DNA of 54,651 nucleotides from Synergistaceae bacterium. GTDB taxonomy: Bacteria; Synergistota; Synergistia; Synergistales; Aminobacteriaceae. The notes beneath the pieces were generated by a model, which was not told the origin of the DNA, made no database searches, and saw only the letters and a list, made by a program, of their open reading frames with translations. The position numbers and the translations under genes are program-made. The stretch is from assembly GCA_031280275.1 (NCBI GenBank), contig JAITGX010000060.1, positions 1 through 54,651 of the forward strand, read 5' to 3'. Below, piece after piece: positions 8,372-16,876 of the stretch (positions are counted from its first letter, which is position 1; every line of letters begins with the position of its first letter).

Positions 8372-9037
8372 TTAGAATCCCAAGTCTTCGCCCACCATGA
8401 TGACGTGGGTTTTGCGGCTGGGAACGGCTCTCTCCAGGATCAAGAGCACCCGACAGACGCGGGCGGGTGAGTCGCAGTCAACGCAATGGCCTGTATGAAC
8501 GCAGGGTGTGTCCCCGCTGATCCGCAAAACATTTGGCGGCGCCGCGTGCCTGCTGCGCTCGATGGCGGCCTCCAGGTCCGCGGCCACTTTATTCACGCCG
8601 ATGACAAAGACGATCGTGCTGCGCCCCCAGGCCATGCCGCTGACGCGGTTCCCGTTGCCGTCGATGCTGACGATCTTCCCGTCCCGCGTGACCGCGTTGG
8701 CGCTGGTGAGGTAGTAGTCCGCGCAGTACTCGTCCATTAGCGCCTGAGAGCGCTGTTCGGGCGTCAGCGAGGGATCCCAGTGGTGGTACACCGCGCAGCC
8801 GCGCTCCTTCAACTTCTCCATAGCGCCTATCTCCCGCACCGTCACCGTACCTGGAACGCCCACCGACGCTCCTCCAGGAATCAGCTTCAGTACCTCCTCC
8901 AGGGCCGCCTCCTTCGTTGGGGCGTAAACCGCTTCGTAACCCTTTGTCTTCAGGACCTTGACCACGGTACGTGCCAGCGCCTCTTTCGCCTTCACGCGCG
9001 CTCCTTCGAACGGATTGCTCATGCCTAACGCCCCCAT
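8372..9037 (-). CDS. LUD-domain (lactate utilization/YkgG-like) protein
   Basis: 221 residues of the DUF162/LUD family related to LutC. Seen are GASVGVPGTVTVREIGAM near the N-terminus, a central YYLTSANAVTRDGKIV and IDGNGNRVSGMAWG segment, and a C-terminal cysteine cluster (TPCVHTGHCVDCDSPARVC) characteristic of the stand-alone clostridial-type members. These proteins are small cytoplasmic oxidoreductase-associated factors; the substrate is not known for this subgroup. No lutA or lutB partners are nearby. A second in-frame ATG at 9022, after GGGGGC, may be the true start. Confidence 0.85.
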   Translation of the reverse strand: MGALGMSNPFEGARVKAKEALARTVVKVLKTKGYEAVYAPTKEAALEEVLKLIPGGASVGVPGTVTVREIGAMEKLKERGCAVYHHWDPSLTPEQRSQALMDEYCADYYLTSANAVTRDGKIVSIDGNGNRVSGMAWGRSTIVFVIGVNKVAADLEAAIERSRHAAPPNVLRISGDTPCVHTGHCVDCDSPARVCRVLLILERAVPSRKTHVIMVGEDLGF

Positions 9038-9111
9038 CTGTTTTATTTGCGAGTTTGAACGAGTTTAAAAAGGATACCACAAACCAGCCGCAAACGTCAA
9101 AATTTTGAAAA

Positions 9112-10101
9112 TCAGGTGTAAAAAGGAAAGATGGTCTTCCGATGGAGGGAGCGGGCTCCCCTCTCTGGTTTTAAGAGCGGAGTCTTCTTGCCTTTTTCCT
9201 TCCGCAGCTCGTCCAGTCTGGATTTGGCGGAGGTATGTCCGGGCTCCCGTTCCAAGGCCCTTTCCAGGGACGTGATCGCCCCGGACGTGTCACCAAGCCC
9301 GGCGCGCGCCTCGGCGAAACCCACCCAGGCGTCCGCGTCGGCGCTGCGGACGGCTAAGGCCTCCGCGAAGAACTGGGACGCGTCCCTGTAGCTTCTGCGC
9401 TCCAGCGCCGCTATCCCCCCGCGAAGCGCCTCATCATACTTTCGCTTGACGTCCTCCGCGGTCTTAACCTGGGAGCTGGGGGGCGGCGACAGAATCAAGG
9501 AAACCCGTTTCACCGCGTCCTGGGCGGCCTCGGAGGAAGGGCTCACCCCTAAGGCATTTTTATAAGCCGTCAGAGCCTCCAGCAGCCTGCCCCGCTCCTC
9601 CAGGACGCTGCCAAGGGCGAAGTGGGCGGCATAGTTAGCCGAGTCGGCCTCCACGGAGGCCTTGAAACTCTCCTCGGCTTTGTCCCAGAGCTTCAGCAAA
9701 GAGTGGAGCCTACCGATCTCGTAGAGGACTGACGTGAGAGACAGAGTTGGAACGATTGGAACGAATGGGGAATGAGCCAAAAAGTCCAAAATAGAGCGGT
9801 AAGCCTCAATGGCATCTTCCAGACGCTCGCCGCGTTCAGCGGAGCGAGCCGCGCCCAGGAGGGGGGCGAACTTGTCGGGGTAGCGTACCGCCGCGTTTTT
9901 ATACGCCTCGTAGGCAGGCCCGTACTGTTCCTGCGCGCAGAGTTCTTCTGCCGCGCCCATCAGGGCGTCGTAGGAGTTGCGCCGCAGGTGGCGGTAAGCG
10001 GCAAACAAGGTTGCCGCGGCGAGAATCAGCACGAGGCACACCGTGAAAACGCGCATACGGCTTCTTTGGAAACCGGCGCGTTGACGCGGGGCCCGCCTCA
10101 T
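9112..10101 (-). CDS. Membrane-anchored TPR-repeat protein
   Basis: 329 residues. A basic N-terminus is followed by one transmembrane helix (VFTVCLVLILAAATLFAAY, about residues 18-36). The remainder is helical with at least five TPR-like units, for instance YGPAYEAYKNAAVRYPDKF, YAAHFALGSVLEERGRLLEA and AITSLERALEREPGHTSAK. The protein probably sits in the inner membrane with the repeats in the periplasm or cytoplasm as a protein-interaction scaffold. It starts four bases after the proC stop and uses a GGAGGG site inside the end of proC, so the two are coupled. Partner unknown. Confidence 0.85.
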   Translation of the reverse strand: MRRAPRQRAGFQRSRMRVFTVCLVLILAAATLFAAYRHLRRNSYDALMGAAEELCAQEQYGPAYEAYKNAAVRYPDKFAPLLGAARSAERGERLEDAIEAYRSILDFLAHSPFVPIVPTLSLTSVLYEIGRLHSLLKLWDKAEESFKASVEADSANYAAHFALGSVLEERGRLLEALTAYKNALGVSPSSEAAQDAVKRVSLILSPPPSSQVKTAEDVKRKYDEALRGGIAALERRSYRDASQFFAEALAVRSADADAWVGFAEARAGLGDTSGAITSLERALEREPGHTSAKSRLDELRKEKGKKTPLLKPERGARSLHRKTIFPFYT

Positions 10102-10105
10102 CGGG

Positions 10106-10927
10106 CTAGCCCTCCGCCACTCGGGCCGTCAGTACCTTGCCCTTTTCCGCCGTCAGGACGATGGCCTTCATCAGCGCGGCGCGCGCCCCTGCCCGCTCGA
10201 GCTCATAGATACCCTCGATGGTCATGCCGCCAGGGGTGCATACGTCGTCGCGGATGGCCGCTGGGTGCTTGCCCGCCTCCAGTACGTCCAGGGCAAGACG
10301 GGAAGCGCCTAGCATGGCGCTCGCGGCCGCCCGGTAGGACAGGTCTTTGGGAAGTCCCGCGTGGATTCCACCCATCGCCGCCGCCTCCATCAAAGACGCG
10401 AAAAACGCGGGCGCAGCCCCGGTCAAGGCGGTCAGGGCGTCCAAGTTCCTCTCTTCCGTCTCCTCGGCGATACCCACCAGGCTGAAGGCGTCCTTCATCC
10501 ACGCCATACCGGCTTCCGTCGTCGCGTCCGACCTGGCAATTCCTGTAAAGGCACAGCGCAGCGCAGCGCAGATACTCGACATTGCCCGCGCCCATAAAGC
10601 ACCAGGCGCGGCGCGTTTCAGTGTTTCGAGCGTTACGGCGGCGGCCAGGGAGATACAGGGCTTTCCCTCTAGAAGACTCGACAGATCTCGCACCACGCCC
10701 AAGGTGAGGTGCGGCTTCAATGCCAGCATCACGACCTCACCCTCTCGCGCGGCCCGTGCGTTGTCCGAGACCAGCTCCACCCCGTCCGTCCTCACGCGGT
10801 CGAGCCGTTCCGGGTGCGCGTCCGAGGCCAGCACCCTGCATCCCGCTTTCGCTAGCCCCCTAGCGACCGCGCCGCCAAGCGCCCCCGCTCCGATAATGGA
10901 TATGCGCGTCTTCTTCACACCGTCCAT
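10106..10927 (-). CDS. proC: Pyrroline-5-carboxylate reductase
   Basis: Last step of proline synthesis, reducing pyrroline-5-carboxylate with NAD(P)H. 273 residues: an N-terminal Rossmann motif (ISIIGAGALGGAVARGL), then VVMLALKPHL, a GAAPAFFASLMEAA helix and the family signature CTPGGMTIEGIYELE near residue 235. The ATG at 10927 is preceded by AAGGGGGG; reading further upstream is open but has no ribosome binding site and unlike sequence. Cotranscribed with the TPR gene downstream. Confidence 0.95.
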   Translation of the reverse strand: MDGVKKTRISIIGAGALGGAVARGLAKAGCRVLASDAHPERLDRVRTDGVELVSDNARAAREGEVVMLALKPHLTLGVVRDLSSLLEGKPCISLAAAVTLETLKRAAPGALWARAMSSICAALRCAFTGIARSDATTEAGMAWMKDAFSLVGIAEETEERNLDALTALTGAAPAFFASLMEAAAMGGIHAGLPKDLSYRAAASAMLGASRLALDVLEAGKHPAAIRDDVCTPGGMTIEGIYELERAGARAALMKAIVLTAEKGKVLTARVAEG

Positions 10928-10964
10928 GACAATCCCCCCCTTAATATTTCTCAATAAATATTCA

Positions 10965-11870
10965 TCAATATACTTTGAAATACCGCGCTTTAGCCCATTC
11001 GAACATGGCAATGGCGGCGGCGACTGAGGCGTTCAGGGAGTCAACCCCGCTCTCGATGGGAATATGAAGAAGCTGATCGCAGCTTTCCCCCACCAGGCGG
11101 GAGATACCCTCGTCCTCCGCGCCGACCACCAGGGCCGTTCTTGCCGGGAACGGGGCGTCCCACAAAGAGGGCAGCGCGTTGTGGTCCAGTCCCACCGTCC
11201 AGAACCCGGCGTCTTTTAACTGCTCTACGGCGCGCGTTACGTTCACGACAGAGATCATCGGAACACGCAGTGCGGCCCCGGCGCTGACCTTCACCACCGT
11301 GCCGCCCGGCAGGGCGGAGCGCCGCTTGGGGAACACCACCGCCGCCGCGCCCGCGGCCTCGGCGGAGCGCACCACGGCCCCCAGGTTGCGGGGGTCCTCG
11401 ATGTGGTCCAGCAGCACCAGCAGAGCAGGTTCGTTCTTGGGCAGGCCGTTGAGGAAGGACGTGAGTTCCAGCAGCTTTACCTCAGTGACGCGGCACGCCA
11501 CTCCCTGGTGACGCACTCTGGGACACAGGGCGTTCAGCGCCTCCGGGGCCGTCATCTGGTAGACCACCCGCCCCGCCCGCGCCGCGTCCACCAGCTCGTC
11601 CAGAAAAGGAGGGCGCACGTTGTTGGCGATCACGAGCTTCACGCACCGACCCGGTGATGCCCTCACTAGGTCCAGCACCGGCTGACGCCCCCAGCACAGG
11701 TCATCGGCGGGCTCGCGGGCGGGAGCCGCGCCGCGCCCCGGCCGGGGTCCACCCTCGGATCGGTTTTCTCGATTCCCGGCGGAACCCGGTTTGCCAGGAC
11801 GCCTAAATTTTTTCTCGCCCTCGCGCCTGTCCGCTCTTTCTCTTTTTTCTCTCATCGTCTTCATCCTCAT
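10965..11870 (-). CDS. rlmB: 23S rRNA 2'-O-methyltransferase, TrmH/RlmB (SpoU) family
   Basis: 301 residues. A very basic, low-complexity N-terminal extension (about residues 1-55, rich in R, G, E and P) precedes the substrate-binding domain (CWGRQPVLDLV) and the knotted SPOUT domain with motifs LVLLDHIEDPRNLGAVVRSA, ALVVGAEDEGISRL and IPIESGVDSLNASVAAAI. These fit Gm2251 methylation of 23S rRNA or a related 2'-O target; the exact nucleotide is inferred. Possible starts are ATG 11870 and ATG 11855, the latter after GAGG. It has its own promoter at 11906-11935. Confidence 0.9.
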   Translation of the reverse strand: MRMKTMREKRERADRREGEKKFRRPGKPGSAGNRENRSEGGPRPGRGAAPAREPADDLCWGRQPVLDLVRASPGRCVKLVIANNVRPPFLDELVDAARAGRVVYQMTAPEALNALCPRVRHQGVACRVTEVKLLELTSFLNGLPKNEPALLVLLDHIEDPRNLGAVVRSAEAAGAAAVVFPKRRSALPGGTVVKVSAGAALRVPMISVVNVTRAVEQLKDAGFWTVGLDHNALPSLWDAPFPARTALVVGAEDEGISRLVGESCDQLLHIPIESGVDSLNASVAAAIAMFEWAKARYFKVY

Positions 11871-11905
11871 AAGTCTGATTTGAAATAACGTTCGATTTCC
11901 CGGCT

Positions 11906-11935
11906 ATTGTATCCGAATACTCCCGCCGCGTCCAA
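11906..11935 (-). promoter_or_regulatory. Promoter for rlmB
   Basis: Minus strand TTGGAC (11930-11935), 18 bases, TACAAT (11906-11911), about 36 bases before the first possible rlmB start. It diverges from the rplU promoter about 60 bp away. Confidence 0.6.
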
Positions 11936-11996
11936 GGGGTGAGAAACTCAATTCTACCGGCGGTACGTTTGGATGGAACGCGTTTGCCCTCCGCGG

Positions 11997-12025
11997 TTGA
12001 CGCGGTAAAAACTATAGCGTATAGT
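11997..12025 (+). promoter_or_regulatory. Promoter for rplU-prp-rpmA
   Basis: TTGACG (11997-12002), 17 bases, TATAGT (12020-12025), a strong sigma-70-type match. Transcription from about 12032 leaves an 85-base leader before rplU with no obvious terminator. Confidence 0.8.
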
Positions 12026-12117
12026 AACTTCATAAATGTCGCATGGGCGGGGCGCAATCCGCGGAAGTTTTTTAATTCCGGGAGCCTCGGTTTCCAGCGG
12101 GAGGAGGAAAACACATC

Positions 12118-12429
12118 GTGTATGCAGTGGTGGAGACAGGCGGTAAACAGTACCGTGTGCAGCCAGGTAACGTGCTTCGCGTTGAGCGCCTGGAGGGCGA
12201 GCCCGGTGGGGAGGTCGTCCTGGAAAAGGTTCACATGGTGGGAGACGGGGACGCTCCAAGGTTTGGAACCCCTCTGGTGCCAGGGGCCAGTGTGAGCGCG
12301 GAAATTCTCTCACAGGCTCGCGCCGATAAGGTATTGGTGTTCAAATTTAAGAGCAAGAAAAACGAGCGGCGTATGCGTGGACATCGCCAGTATTATACCG
12401 AAATCCGCATCAGGGAAATCCGCGTCTGA
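12118..12429 (+). CDS. rplU: 50S ribosomal protein L21
   Basis: 103 residues, the standard length. It begins YAVVETGGKQYRVQPG and has FKSKKNERRMRGHRQYYTEI near the C-terminus, the conserved basic rRNA-binding end. The start is GTG at 12118, eight bases after GGGAGGAGG. First gene of the L21-Prp-L27 operon. The L21 sequence VEGAEV-like central loop is present as LEGEPGGEVVLEKVHMVG. Confidence 0.98.
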   Translation: MYAVVETGGKQYRVQPGNVLRVERLEGEPGGEVVLEKVHMVGDGDAPRFGTPLVPGASVSAEILSQARADKVLVFKFKSKKNERRMRGHRQYYTEIRIREIRV

Positions 12430-12433
12430 CCCT

Positions 12434-12775
12434 GTGAGCAAGAAATTCCCCGTGACGAGGATAACGTTGTTTTGGGGCAAGGACGGGCTCGTGGGGCTGG
12501 AATCTCAAGGGCACTCCGGCGGGGGCGTGAAGGGAGAGGACGTGGTGTGCGCGGCGGTTTCCTCGCTTGTTCAGGCACTTCTGGTGGGACTCAGGGTGGC
12601 AAAGGTGTCCGCCAACTGCGAGATCGACAGCAGCGCACCGCTTATTCGGGCTCGCTGGGCGGAGAGCGAGGCGTTGGGCCTGAACCTTCTGACCCAAACT
12701 ATCGTCTTATCTTTGAGGGAAATAGCGTCCGGCCGCGCCGGGCACGTAAGTATTTCGGAGGTGTATTTATCGTGA
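12434..12775 (+). CDS. prp: Ribosomal-processing cysteine protease Prp
   Basis: About 113 residues. The catalytic pair is visible: His in GHSGGG and Cys in [14 protein letters not shown], the two diagnostic Prp motifs (YsxB family). Prp removes the N-terminal extension of L27, which is encoded immediately downstream. The proposed start is the GTG at 12434, just after the rplU stop; the frame is open further upstream inside rplU and the ribosome binding site is weak, so translation may be coupled. The stop overlaps the rpmA start. Confidence 0.9.
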   Translation: MSKKFPVTRITLFWGKDGLVGLESQGHSGGGVKGEDVVCAAVSSLVQALLVGLRVAKVSANCEIDSSAPLIRARWAESEALGLNLLTQTIVLSLREIASGRAGHVSISEVYLS

Positions 12776-13065
12776 GTTTCCTTTTGGATTTCAAGTTCGA
12801 CATACAGTTTTTCGCCCACAAGAAGGGGCAGGGCAGTTCCACCAACGGCCGCGACAGCAACCCCAAATACAGGGGCGTCAAGGCCTACGCGGGCACGGAG
12901 GTCAAGGCGGGGAGTATTTTGGTTCGGCAGTGCGGGACGCGAATTCATCCGGGCAAGAACGTGGGCTTGGGCCGCGACTTCACGCTTTTTGCCTTGATAC
13001 CCGGTAAAGTTTGCTTCGCAACGCGGGGTGACCGCAAGTTCATCTCCGTGGACCCAGCGGTGTGA
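12772..13065 (+). CDS. rpmA: 50S ribosomal protein L27 with cleavable N-terminal extension
   Basis: 97 residues. The GTG start at 12772 (GTGA overlap with prp) follows CGGAGG. The N-terminus is [19 protein letters not shown]. The segment DIQFFA before HKKG matches the Prp cleavage motif (LQFFA, then the conserved HKKG start of mature L27), so about 15 residues should be removed. The body has [19 protein letters not shown] and [20 protein letters not shown], typical of L27. Transcription ends at the hairpin 13091-13123. Confidence 0.97.
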   Translation: MSFLLDFKFDIQFFAHKKGQGSSTNGRDSNPKYRGVKAYAGTEVKAGSILVRQCGTRIHPGKNVGLGRDFTLFALIPGKVCFATRGDRKFISVDPAV

Positions 13066-13090
13066 CGGGGGCGCATATCAAGGCTCAGAC

Positions 13091-13123
13091 AAGGGGGCTC
13101 CTGTCAGTGGAGCCTTCTTTTTT
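13091..13123 (+). terminator. Intrinsic terminator after rpmA
   Basis: GGCTCC (13096-13101), seven-base loop, GGAGCC (13109-13114), then TTCTTTTTT. A textbook rho-independent terminator 30 bp after the rpmA stop. Confidence 0.9.
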
Positions 13124-13149
13124 GTGTCCGTTTTCTGGTGGTGTTTGCT

Positions 13150-14448
13150 TTGAAGTTCGTTGATCTTGTTAGAATTGCGGTCAAGGCGGGGCGGGGAGGC
13201 AACGGAAGCCTCAGTTTTCACCGCGAAAAATATCTCCCCAAGGGCGGCCCTGACGGCGCGGACGGCGGGAGGGGTGGGGACGTGGTACTGGAGGCGGTGG
13301 GGGGGATCGTTACCCTGGCCGACTTCGAGTATAATAAAAAATTTCAAGCCGGGCACGGGGAGCACGGCAAGGGTTCCATGCGGGTGGGCGCTAACGGCGA
13401 AGAACTGCTCATTCATCTGCCCTGCGGCACCCTGGTGCGGGATGCGGAGACGGGGGAGCCCATAGCGGACTTGGTGGAGCCGGGCCAGCGTTTCGTCGCC
13501 GCCAGAGGTGGACGAGGGGGCAGGGGCAACGCCCACTTTGCCAACTCCGTCCGGCGCGCGCCGCGCTTTGCGGAAAAGGGCGACCCTGGGGAGGAACGGA
13601 CGCTCCTGTTAGAGCTCAAACTCATCGCGGACGTGGGTCTCGTGGGCTTTCCCAACGCGGGGAAAACCAGTATCTTGGCGGCTGTCAGCGGGGCAAAACC
13701 CAAGATCGCAGGTTATCCCTTCACCACGCTTTCCCCCAATCTGGGCGTGCTAGCGGTGGATGATCAGCGGATCGTCATCGCGGACGTCCCTGGTCTTATC
13801 GAGGGGGCCCATGACAATAAGGGGCTGGGGCACCACTTCTTGCGGCACGTGGAGCGCACCCGCCTGCTCGTTCACGTCATTGACCTCGCGGAAAACGACG
13901 TGCTGAAAAACTGGGAAACCCTGCTCCACGAGTTCAAGGCCTACGGTGCGGACCTTCTGACGCGCCCCTGCCTGGTGGTGGGGAACAAGACAGACCTCCC
14001 CGAAACGGGGGAAAACGCTCGCCTTTTGACGCGAGAGATGGAGAAAACCGGACAGAAGTGCCTTCTGGTCAGCGCGAAGGACGGAGACGGCATCCCCAAT
14101 CTGATTGAGGCTATCGCCGGGATGGTGCGCGCCCATCCCCGGCCTTCCCCGCCGGTGAGTCCTCCCAAGGAGGGGCTTTGCCTTAAGGGGGGGCCCCGCT
14201 CCCGTGGGATGGAGTCGGTGCGGGTGATTCGATTGACGGGCGGCGGGTTCCGCGCCGAACACGCGAACCTGGAAAAAACCGTTCGGCGCATCGACTTCGA
14301 CCAGGAAGACGCCTTGATGAAACTCGCCCGCGTCCTAAAACGCCTCAAGGTGGAAGAGGCTCTAGAGGCGGCGGGGGCGTTGAAGGGTGACAAAATCTAT
14401 ATCGGAGATGTGGAATTCGACTTTGTGCCTGATAAAATAACAAGGTAA
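13150..14448 (+). CDS. obgE: GTPase ObgE/CgtA
   Basis: About 432 residues. The glycine-rich Obg fold occupies residues 1-158 (KFVDLVRIAVKAGRGGNGS, then many GGRGG repeats). The G domain follows with GFPNAGKTS, DVPGLIEGA and GNKTDLP. A C-terminal OCT domain (from about 345) ends in GDVEFDFVPDK. It acts in late 50S assembly and stress signalling. TTG at 13150 gives the canonical MKFVDLVRI start and has TGGTGG eight bases upstream; GTG codons at 13138 and 13141 are alternatives. A proline-rich linker (RPSPPVSPPKEGL) separates the G and OCT domains. Next gene: nadD. Confidence 0.95.
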   Translation: MKFVDLVRIAVKAGRGGNGSLSFHREKYLPKGGPDGADGGRGGDVVLEAVGGIVTLADFEYNKKFQAGHGEHGKGSMRVGANGEELLIHLPCGTLVRDAETGEPIADLVEPGQRFVAARGGRGGRGNAHFANSVRRAPRFAEKGDPGEERTLLLELKLIADVGLVGFPNAGKTSILAAVSGAKPKIAGYPFTTLSPNLGVLAVDDQRIVIADVPGLIEGAHDNKGLGHHFLRHVERTRLLVHVIDLAENDVLKNWETLLHEFKAYGADLLTRPCLVVGNKTDLPETGENARLLTREMEKTGQKCLLVSAKDGDGIPNLIEAIAGMVRAHPRPSPPVSPPKEGLCLKGGPRSRGMESVRVIRLTGGGFRAEHANLEKTVRRIDFDQEDALMKLARVLKRLKVEEALEAAGALKGDKIYIGDVEFDFVPDKITR

Positions 14449-14484
14449 GGGAAACGGCTTTTCGGCAGGAGGGGGACGGAAGGC

Positions 14485-15102
14485 GTGTCAGAAAAAATCG
14501 GTATCATGGGGGGAACCTTCGACCCCATCCATTACGGCCACCTGTTGGCCGCAGAGGAGTGCCGCCATCGGCTGGCGCTGGATCGAGTTGTGTTCGTTCC
14601 CACGGGGACGTCGCCGCACAAAAAAAACCGCCCCGTGACCCCCCCGGAGGACCGTTACGCCATGACGCTTTTGGCCACGGCGGGCGTCAGAGAGTTTTCC
14701 GTCTCCCGTACGGAACTTGACCGGGGCCGTCCCTCCCACACGGTGGACACGCTCCGGGAGTTTCTGGAAGGAGGAGCGGTCCCGAGCGGGCTTTTCTTTA
14801 TCACGGGCCTGGACGCGCTTTTAAGTATTGACACCTGGAAGGATCACCTGTTGCTGCCGGATCTATGTACCCTCGTGACGGCCACGCGGCCCGGCTACTC
14901 CCTGGCGGGGCTGGAGACCCTTCCCTCCGCCATAAAGAGGGCTCTGAAGGTGGTTGAGATCCCACAGTTCGCCATATCCAGCACCGAAATACGCGCCCGT
15001 GCCCGGGAGGGTCGAGGTATCCGCTTTCTCGTCCCCCATTTGGTCGAAAACTACATCAAATGTCACGAACTGTATAAAGACTCGGAGGTGCTCTGCACGT
15101 GA
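14485..15102 (+). CDS. nadD: Nicotinate-nucleotide adenylyltransferase
   Basis: Forms nicotinate adenine dinucleotide from nicotinate mononucleotide and ATP in NAD synthesis. 205 residues of the nucleotidyltransferase fold: MGGTFDPIHYGHLLAAEE carries the ATP-binding HxGH (HYGH), VFVPTGTSPHKK follows, and ISSTEIRARAREGRGIRFLVP is the C-terminal ISxTxIR motif. GTG start at 14485 after GGAGGGGG. Its stop overlaps the LCP gene start by four bases (GTGA). Confidence 0.95.
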   Translation: MSEKIGIMGGTFDPIHYGHLLAAEECRHRLALDRVVFVPTGTSPHKKNRPVTPPEDRYAMTLLATAGVREFSVSRTELDRGRPSHTVDTLREFLEGGAVPSGLFFITGLDALLSIDTWKDHLLLPDLCTLVTATRPGYSLAGLETLPSAIKRALKVVEIPQFAISSTEIRARAREGRGIRFLVPHLVENYIKCHELYKDSEVLCT

Positions 15103-16439
15103 AGATTTTAAAGGCGTTTCTCATCGCGCTCCTGATTTTGGCGGCAACGGTGGCCGGGGCCGCCTGGCGTATCAAGGTGGCCTTTGACAAGCCCAGGATG
15201 CTTCCCGAACCGAGGGCTAAAGCTTCCAGCGTCTTCGCCGAACCGGAGCCCACCATGGATGGCGCCGCAAACGCGGGCGAGAGGGGCGAATCTTTCCGGG
15301 GGGTGACGAGTATCCTCCTCGTTGGGTTGGACGATACCGACGGGAGCCGCCGTTCCGACGCCATCGCCTTGGCTTTTTTCAATCGAGAGGCGCAGTCCGT
15401 TCACGTTATCTCCATTCCCCGTGACTCGCGGGTGTTTATCCCCAGCCACGGCTGGGATAAGGTTAACCACGCCTACGTGTTCGGCGGTGTGGGGCTTCTG
15501 AAGGAAACCCTGTGGAACCTGCTGAATGAACCCATCGATTACTTTGCAACACTGAACTACGACAGTTTCCCCCGCATGATCGACCTCATCGGCGGCGTGG
15601 ACCTCTACGTGGAAAAGAAGATGGTATATTCGGATTTTTCCGGCAAGCTATTTATCAACATTCCGGAGGGGCAGCAGCATTTAAACGGCAAGAGAGCGCT
15701 GGAGTACGTGCGGTTCCGTCACGATCCGCTGGGTGACCTGGGTCGTATCCAGCGCCAGCAGAAGTTCATCTCCGCTGTGATGGAGAAGCTGAAGTCCCCA
15801 TCGATGCTGCTCAAGGTGCCGGAGCTGGTGAATGAGGTGGTCTCCGCGGTAAACACCGACCTGACGCCTATGGATGCACTGAAGCTGGCGAACTTTACCG
15901 CCTCTTTGCCACCCAGCGGGGTCAAGTTTATCATGGCACCAGGGAAGGCGGCCTACATCGGGAACCTGAGCTACTGGGTGCTGGACATTGTGGAACTCTC
16001 CAAACTTGTCGCCAAGATACTGGCCGGAGAGGCGGATGACGCACCGGTTGTCATTGTGGAAAATGTGGAGAAACTGCCGTCGCCTGTCCTAGATCAGGAG
16101 GAGCTAAGGTACCTTGTCGCGCAAATCGGGAAAATCGGGATACTGAACGGTGACGGCGCCGACGGTCTGGGCAAGCGGGCCTCCCAAATCTTTCAGAGGT
16201 TAGGTGTGGACGTGGCGTACACAGGGAACGCCAAGCACTTCGACTATCACTCGTCGAACGTGGCCTACCCGATCAACGCCGCGGAGGGGGACCGAGAGGC
16301 CGCCGAGGCCCTGGCGCGGCTCTGCGGTATCGCCAACAAGTCGTTGGTTCAAAAGAACCAATCCGTTACGATGGTTTCGATCATTCTGGGTCACGACAAG
16401 GAGACCCTATTCGAGCGCTTGGAAAGCGTTGGGTTTTAA
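15099..16439 (+). CDS. LytR-CpsA-Psr (LCP) family protein
   Basis: 446 residues. An N-terminal membrane helix (FLIALLILAATVAGAAW) anchors an extracytoplasmic LCP domain (about 65-230) with the family motifs ILLVGLDDTDGSRRSDAI, VISIPRDSRVFIP, KVNHAYVFGG, and LEYVRFRHDPLGDLGRIQRQ, whose arginines and aspartates bind the pyrophosphate of the lipid-linked donor. A LytR C-terminal domain follows (VIVENVEKLPSPV to the end). LCP enzymes transfer glycopolymers from undecaprenyl carriers to cell-wall or surface acceptors; the acceptor here is unknown. The gene overlaps nadD by four bases. Confidence 0.92.
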   Translation: MKILKAFLIALLILAATVAGAAWRIKVAFDKPRMLPEPRAKASSVFAEPEPTMDGAANAGERGESFRGVTSILLVGLDDTDGSRRSDAIALAFFNREAQSVHVISIPRDSRVFIPSHGWDKVNHAYVFGGVGLLKETLWNLLNEPIDYFATLNYDSFPRMIDLIGGVDLYVEKKMVYSDFSGKLFINIPEGQQHLNGKRALEYVRFRHDPLGDLGRIQRQQKFISAVMEKLKSPSMLLKVPELVNEVVSAVNTDLTPMDALKLANFTASLPPSGVKFIMAPGKAAYIGNLSYWVLDIVELSKLVAKILAGEADDAPVVIVENVEKLPSPVLDQEELRYLVAQIGKIGILNGDGADGLGKRASQIFQRLGVDVAYTGNAKHFDYHSSNVAYPINAAEGDREAAEALARLCGIANKSLVQKNQSVTMVSIILGHDKETLFERLESVGF

Positions 16440-16483
16440 AGATTTTAAAAAACGCATCTAGTATAGACATATTAACCATCATG

Positions 16484-16506
16484 AAAAGTCTTGCCTGAGA
16501 CTTTTT
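16484..16506 (+). terminator. Probable terminator of the obgE-nadD-LCP unit
   Basis: AAAAGTCT, loop TGCCTG, AGACTTTTT. The stem has eight pairs but is AT-rich; it lies 45 bp after the LCP gene. Confidence 0.5.
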
Positions 16507-16520
16507 AAAACACGCTCTTA

Positions 16521-16606
16521 GGGCGTGTTTTAAAACTTCTATTTAACTTATAAATGCATTCAAAAAAATGCCTAAAAACAGCGGTTTTTTGTTGAAGCAG
16601 CTGGTT
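16521..16606 (+). mobile_element. Miniature inverted-repeat element, right end degraded
   Basis: GGGCGTGTTTTAAAACT at 16521-16537 is identical to the first 17 bases of the 93-bp element at 47881. The following 65 bases align (TATAAATGCATT, GCCTAAAAACAG, TTTTTTGTTG). The right inverted repeat has decayed to CTGGTTGC. Its ends resemble those of the deleted IS at 436-934, so that IS family could have mobilised it. Confidence 0.65.
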
Positions 16607-16819
16607 GCATATACTTCCCCTCCTATGCTTCCTCTCCTGTCTGTTCAAATTTTTGCCTTTAGTATATCTCACTGTAAGAGATTCTAGACGCGATCTAAAC
16701 CAACAACCAAAAGCGCCACGGAGTACCTGTACCACTCCATCGCGGATGGCCTCATCTAAGCGTTTCCTTAACGACTATGGGGCTCTTCCCTATTTGTCCG
16801 GCGATTTTCGGCGCTGCCT

Positions 16820-16828
16820 TGGTATAAT
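16820..16828 (+). promoter_or_regulatory. Extended -10 promoter for dxs-tlyA
   Basis: TTGGTATAAT ending at 16828 gives a perfect TATAAT with the extended TGn motif. No clear -35 is visible at 17 bases. It lies about 50 bases before the dxs start. Confidence 0.6.
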
Positions 16829-16876
16829 GTTAGCGGTCGATTCTTTAGAGCGGGGGTTTTGTCTTTGGGAGACCAA

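Larger units (their letters stand above)
16507..16858. other. Gene-free stretch with transposon ends
   Basis: Between the LCP gene and dxs I see no gene. It starts with an inverted copy of a transposon end (TTTAAAACACGCTC, 16504-16517), facing the miniature element at 16521. The remainder (about 16610-16800) is low-scoring sequence. The dxs promoter lies at its end. Confidence 0.5.

Noticed and set aside
16607-16820. tRNA or small RNA gene in the gap before dxs
   Set aside because: No cloverleaf, no CCA or T-loop sequence; the region is best explained as decayed transposon sequence.
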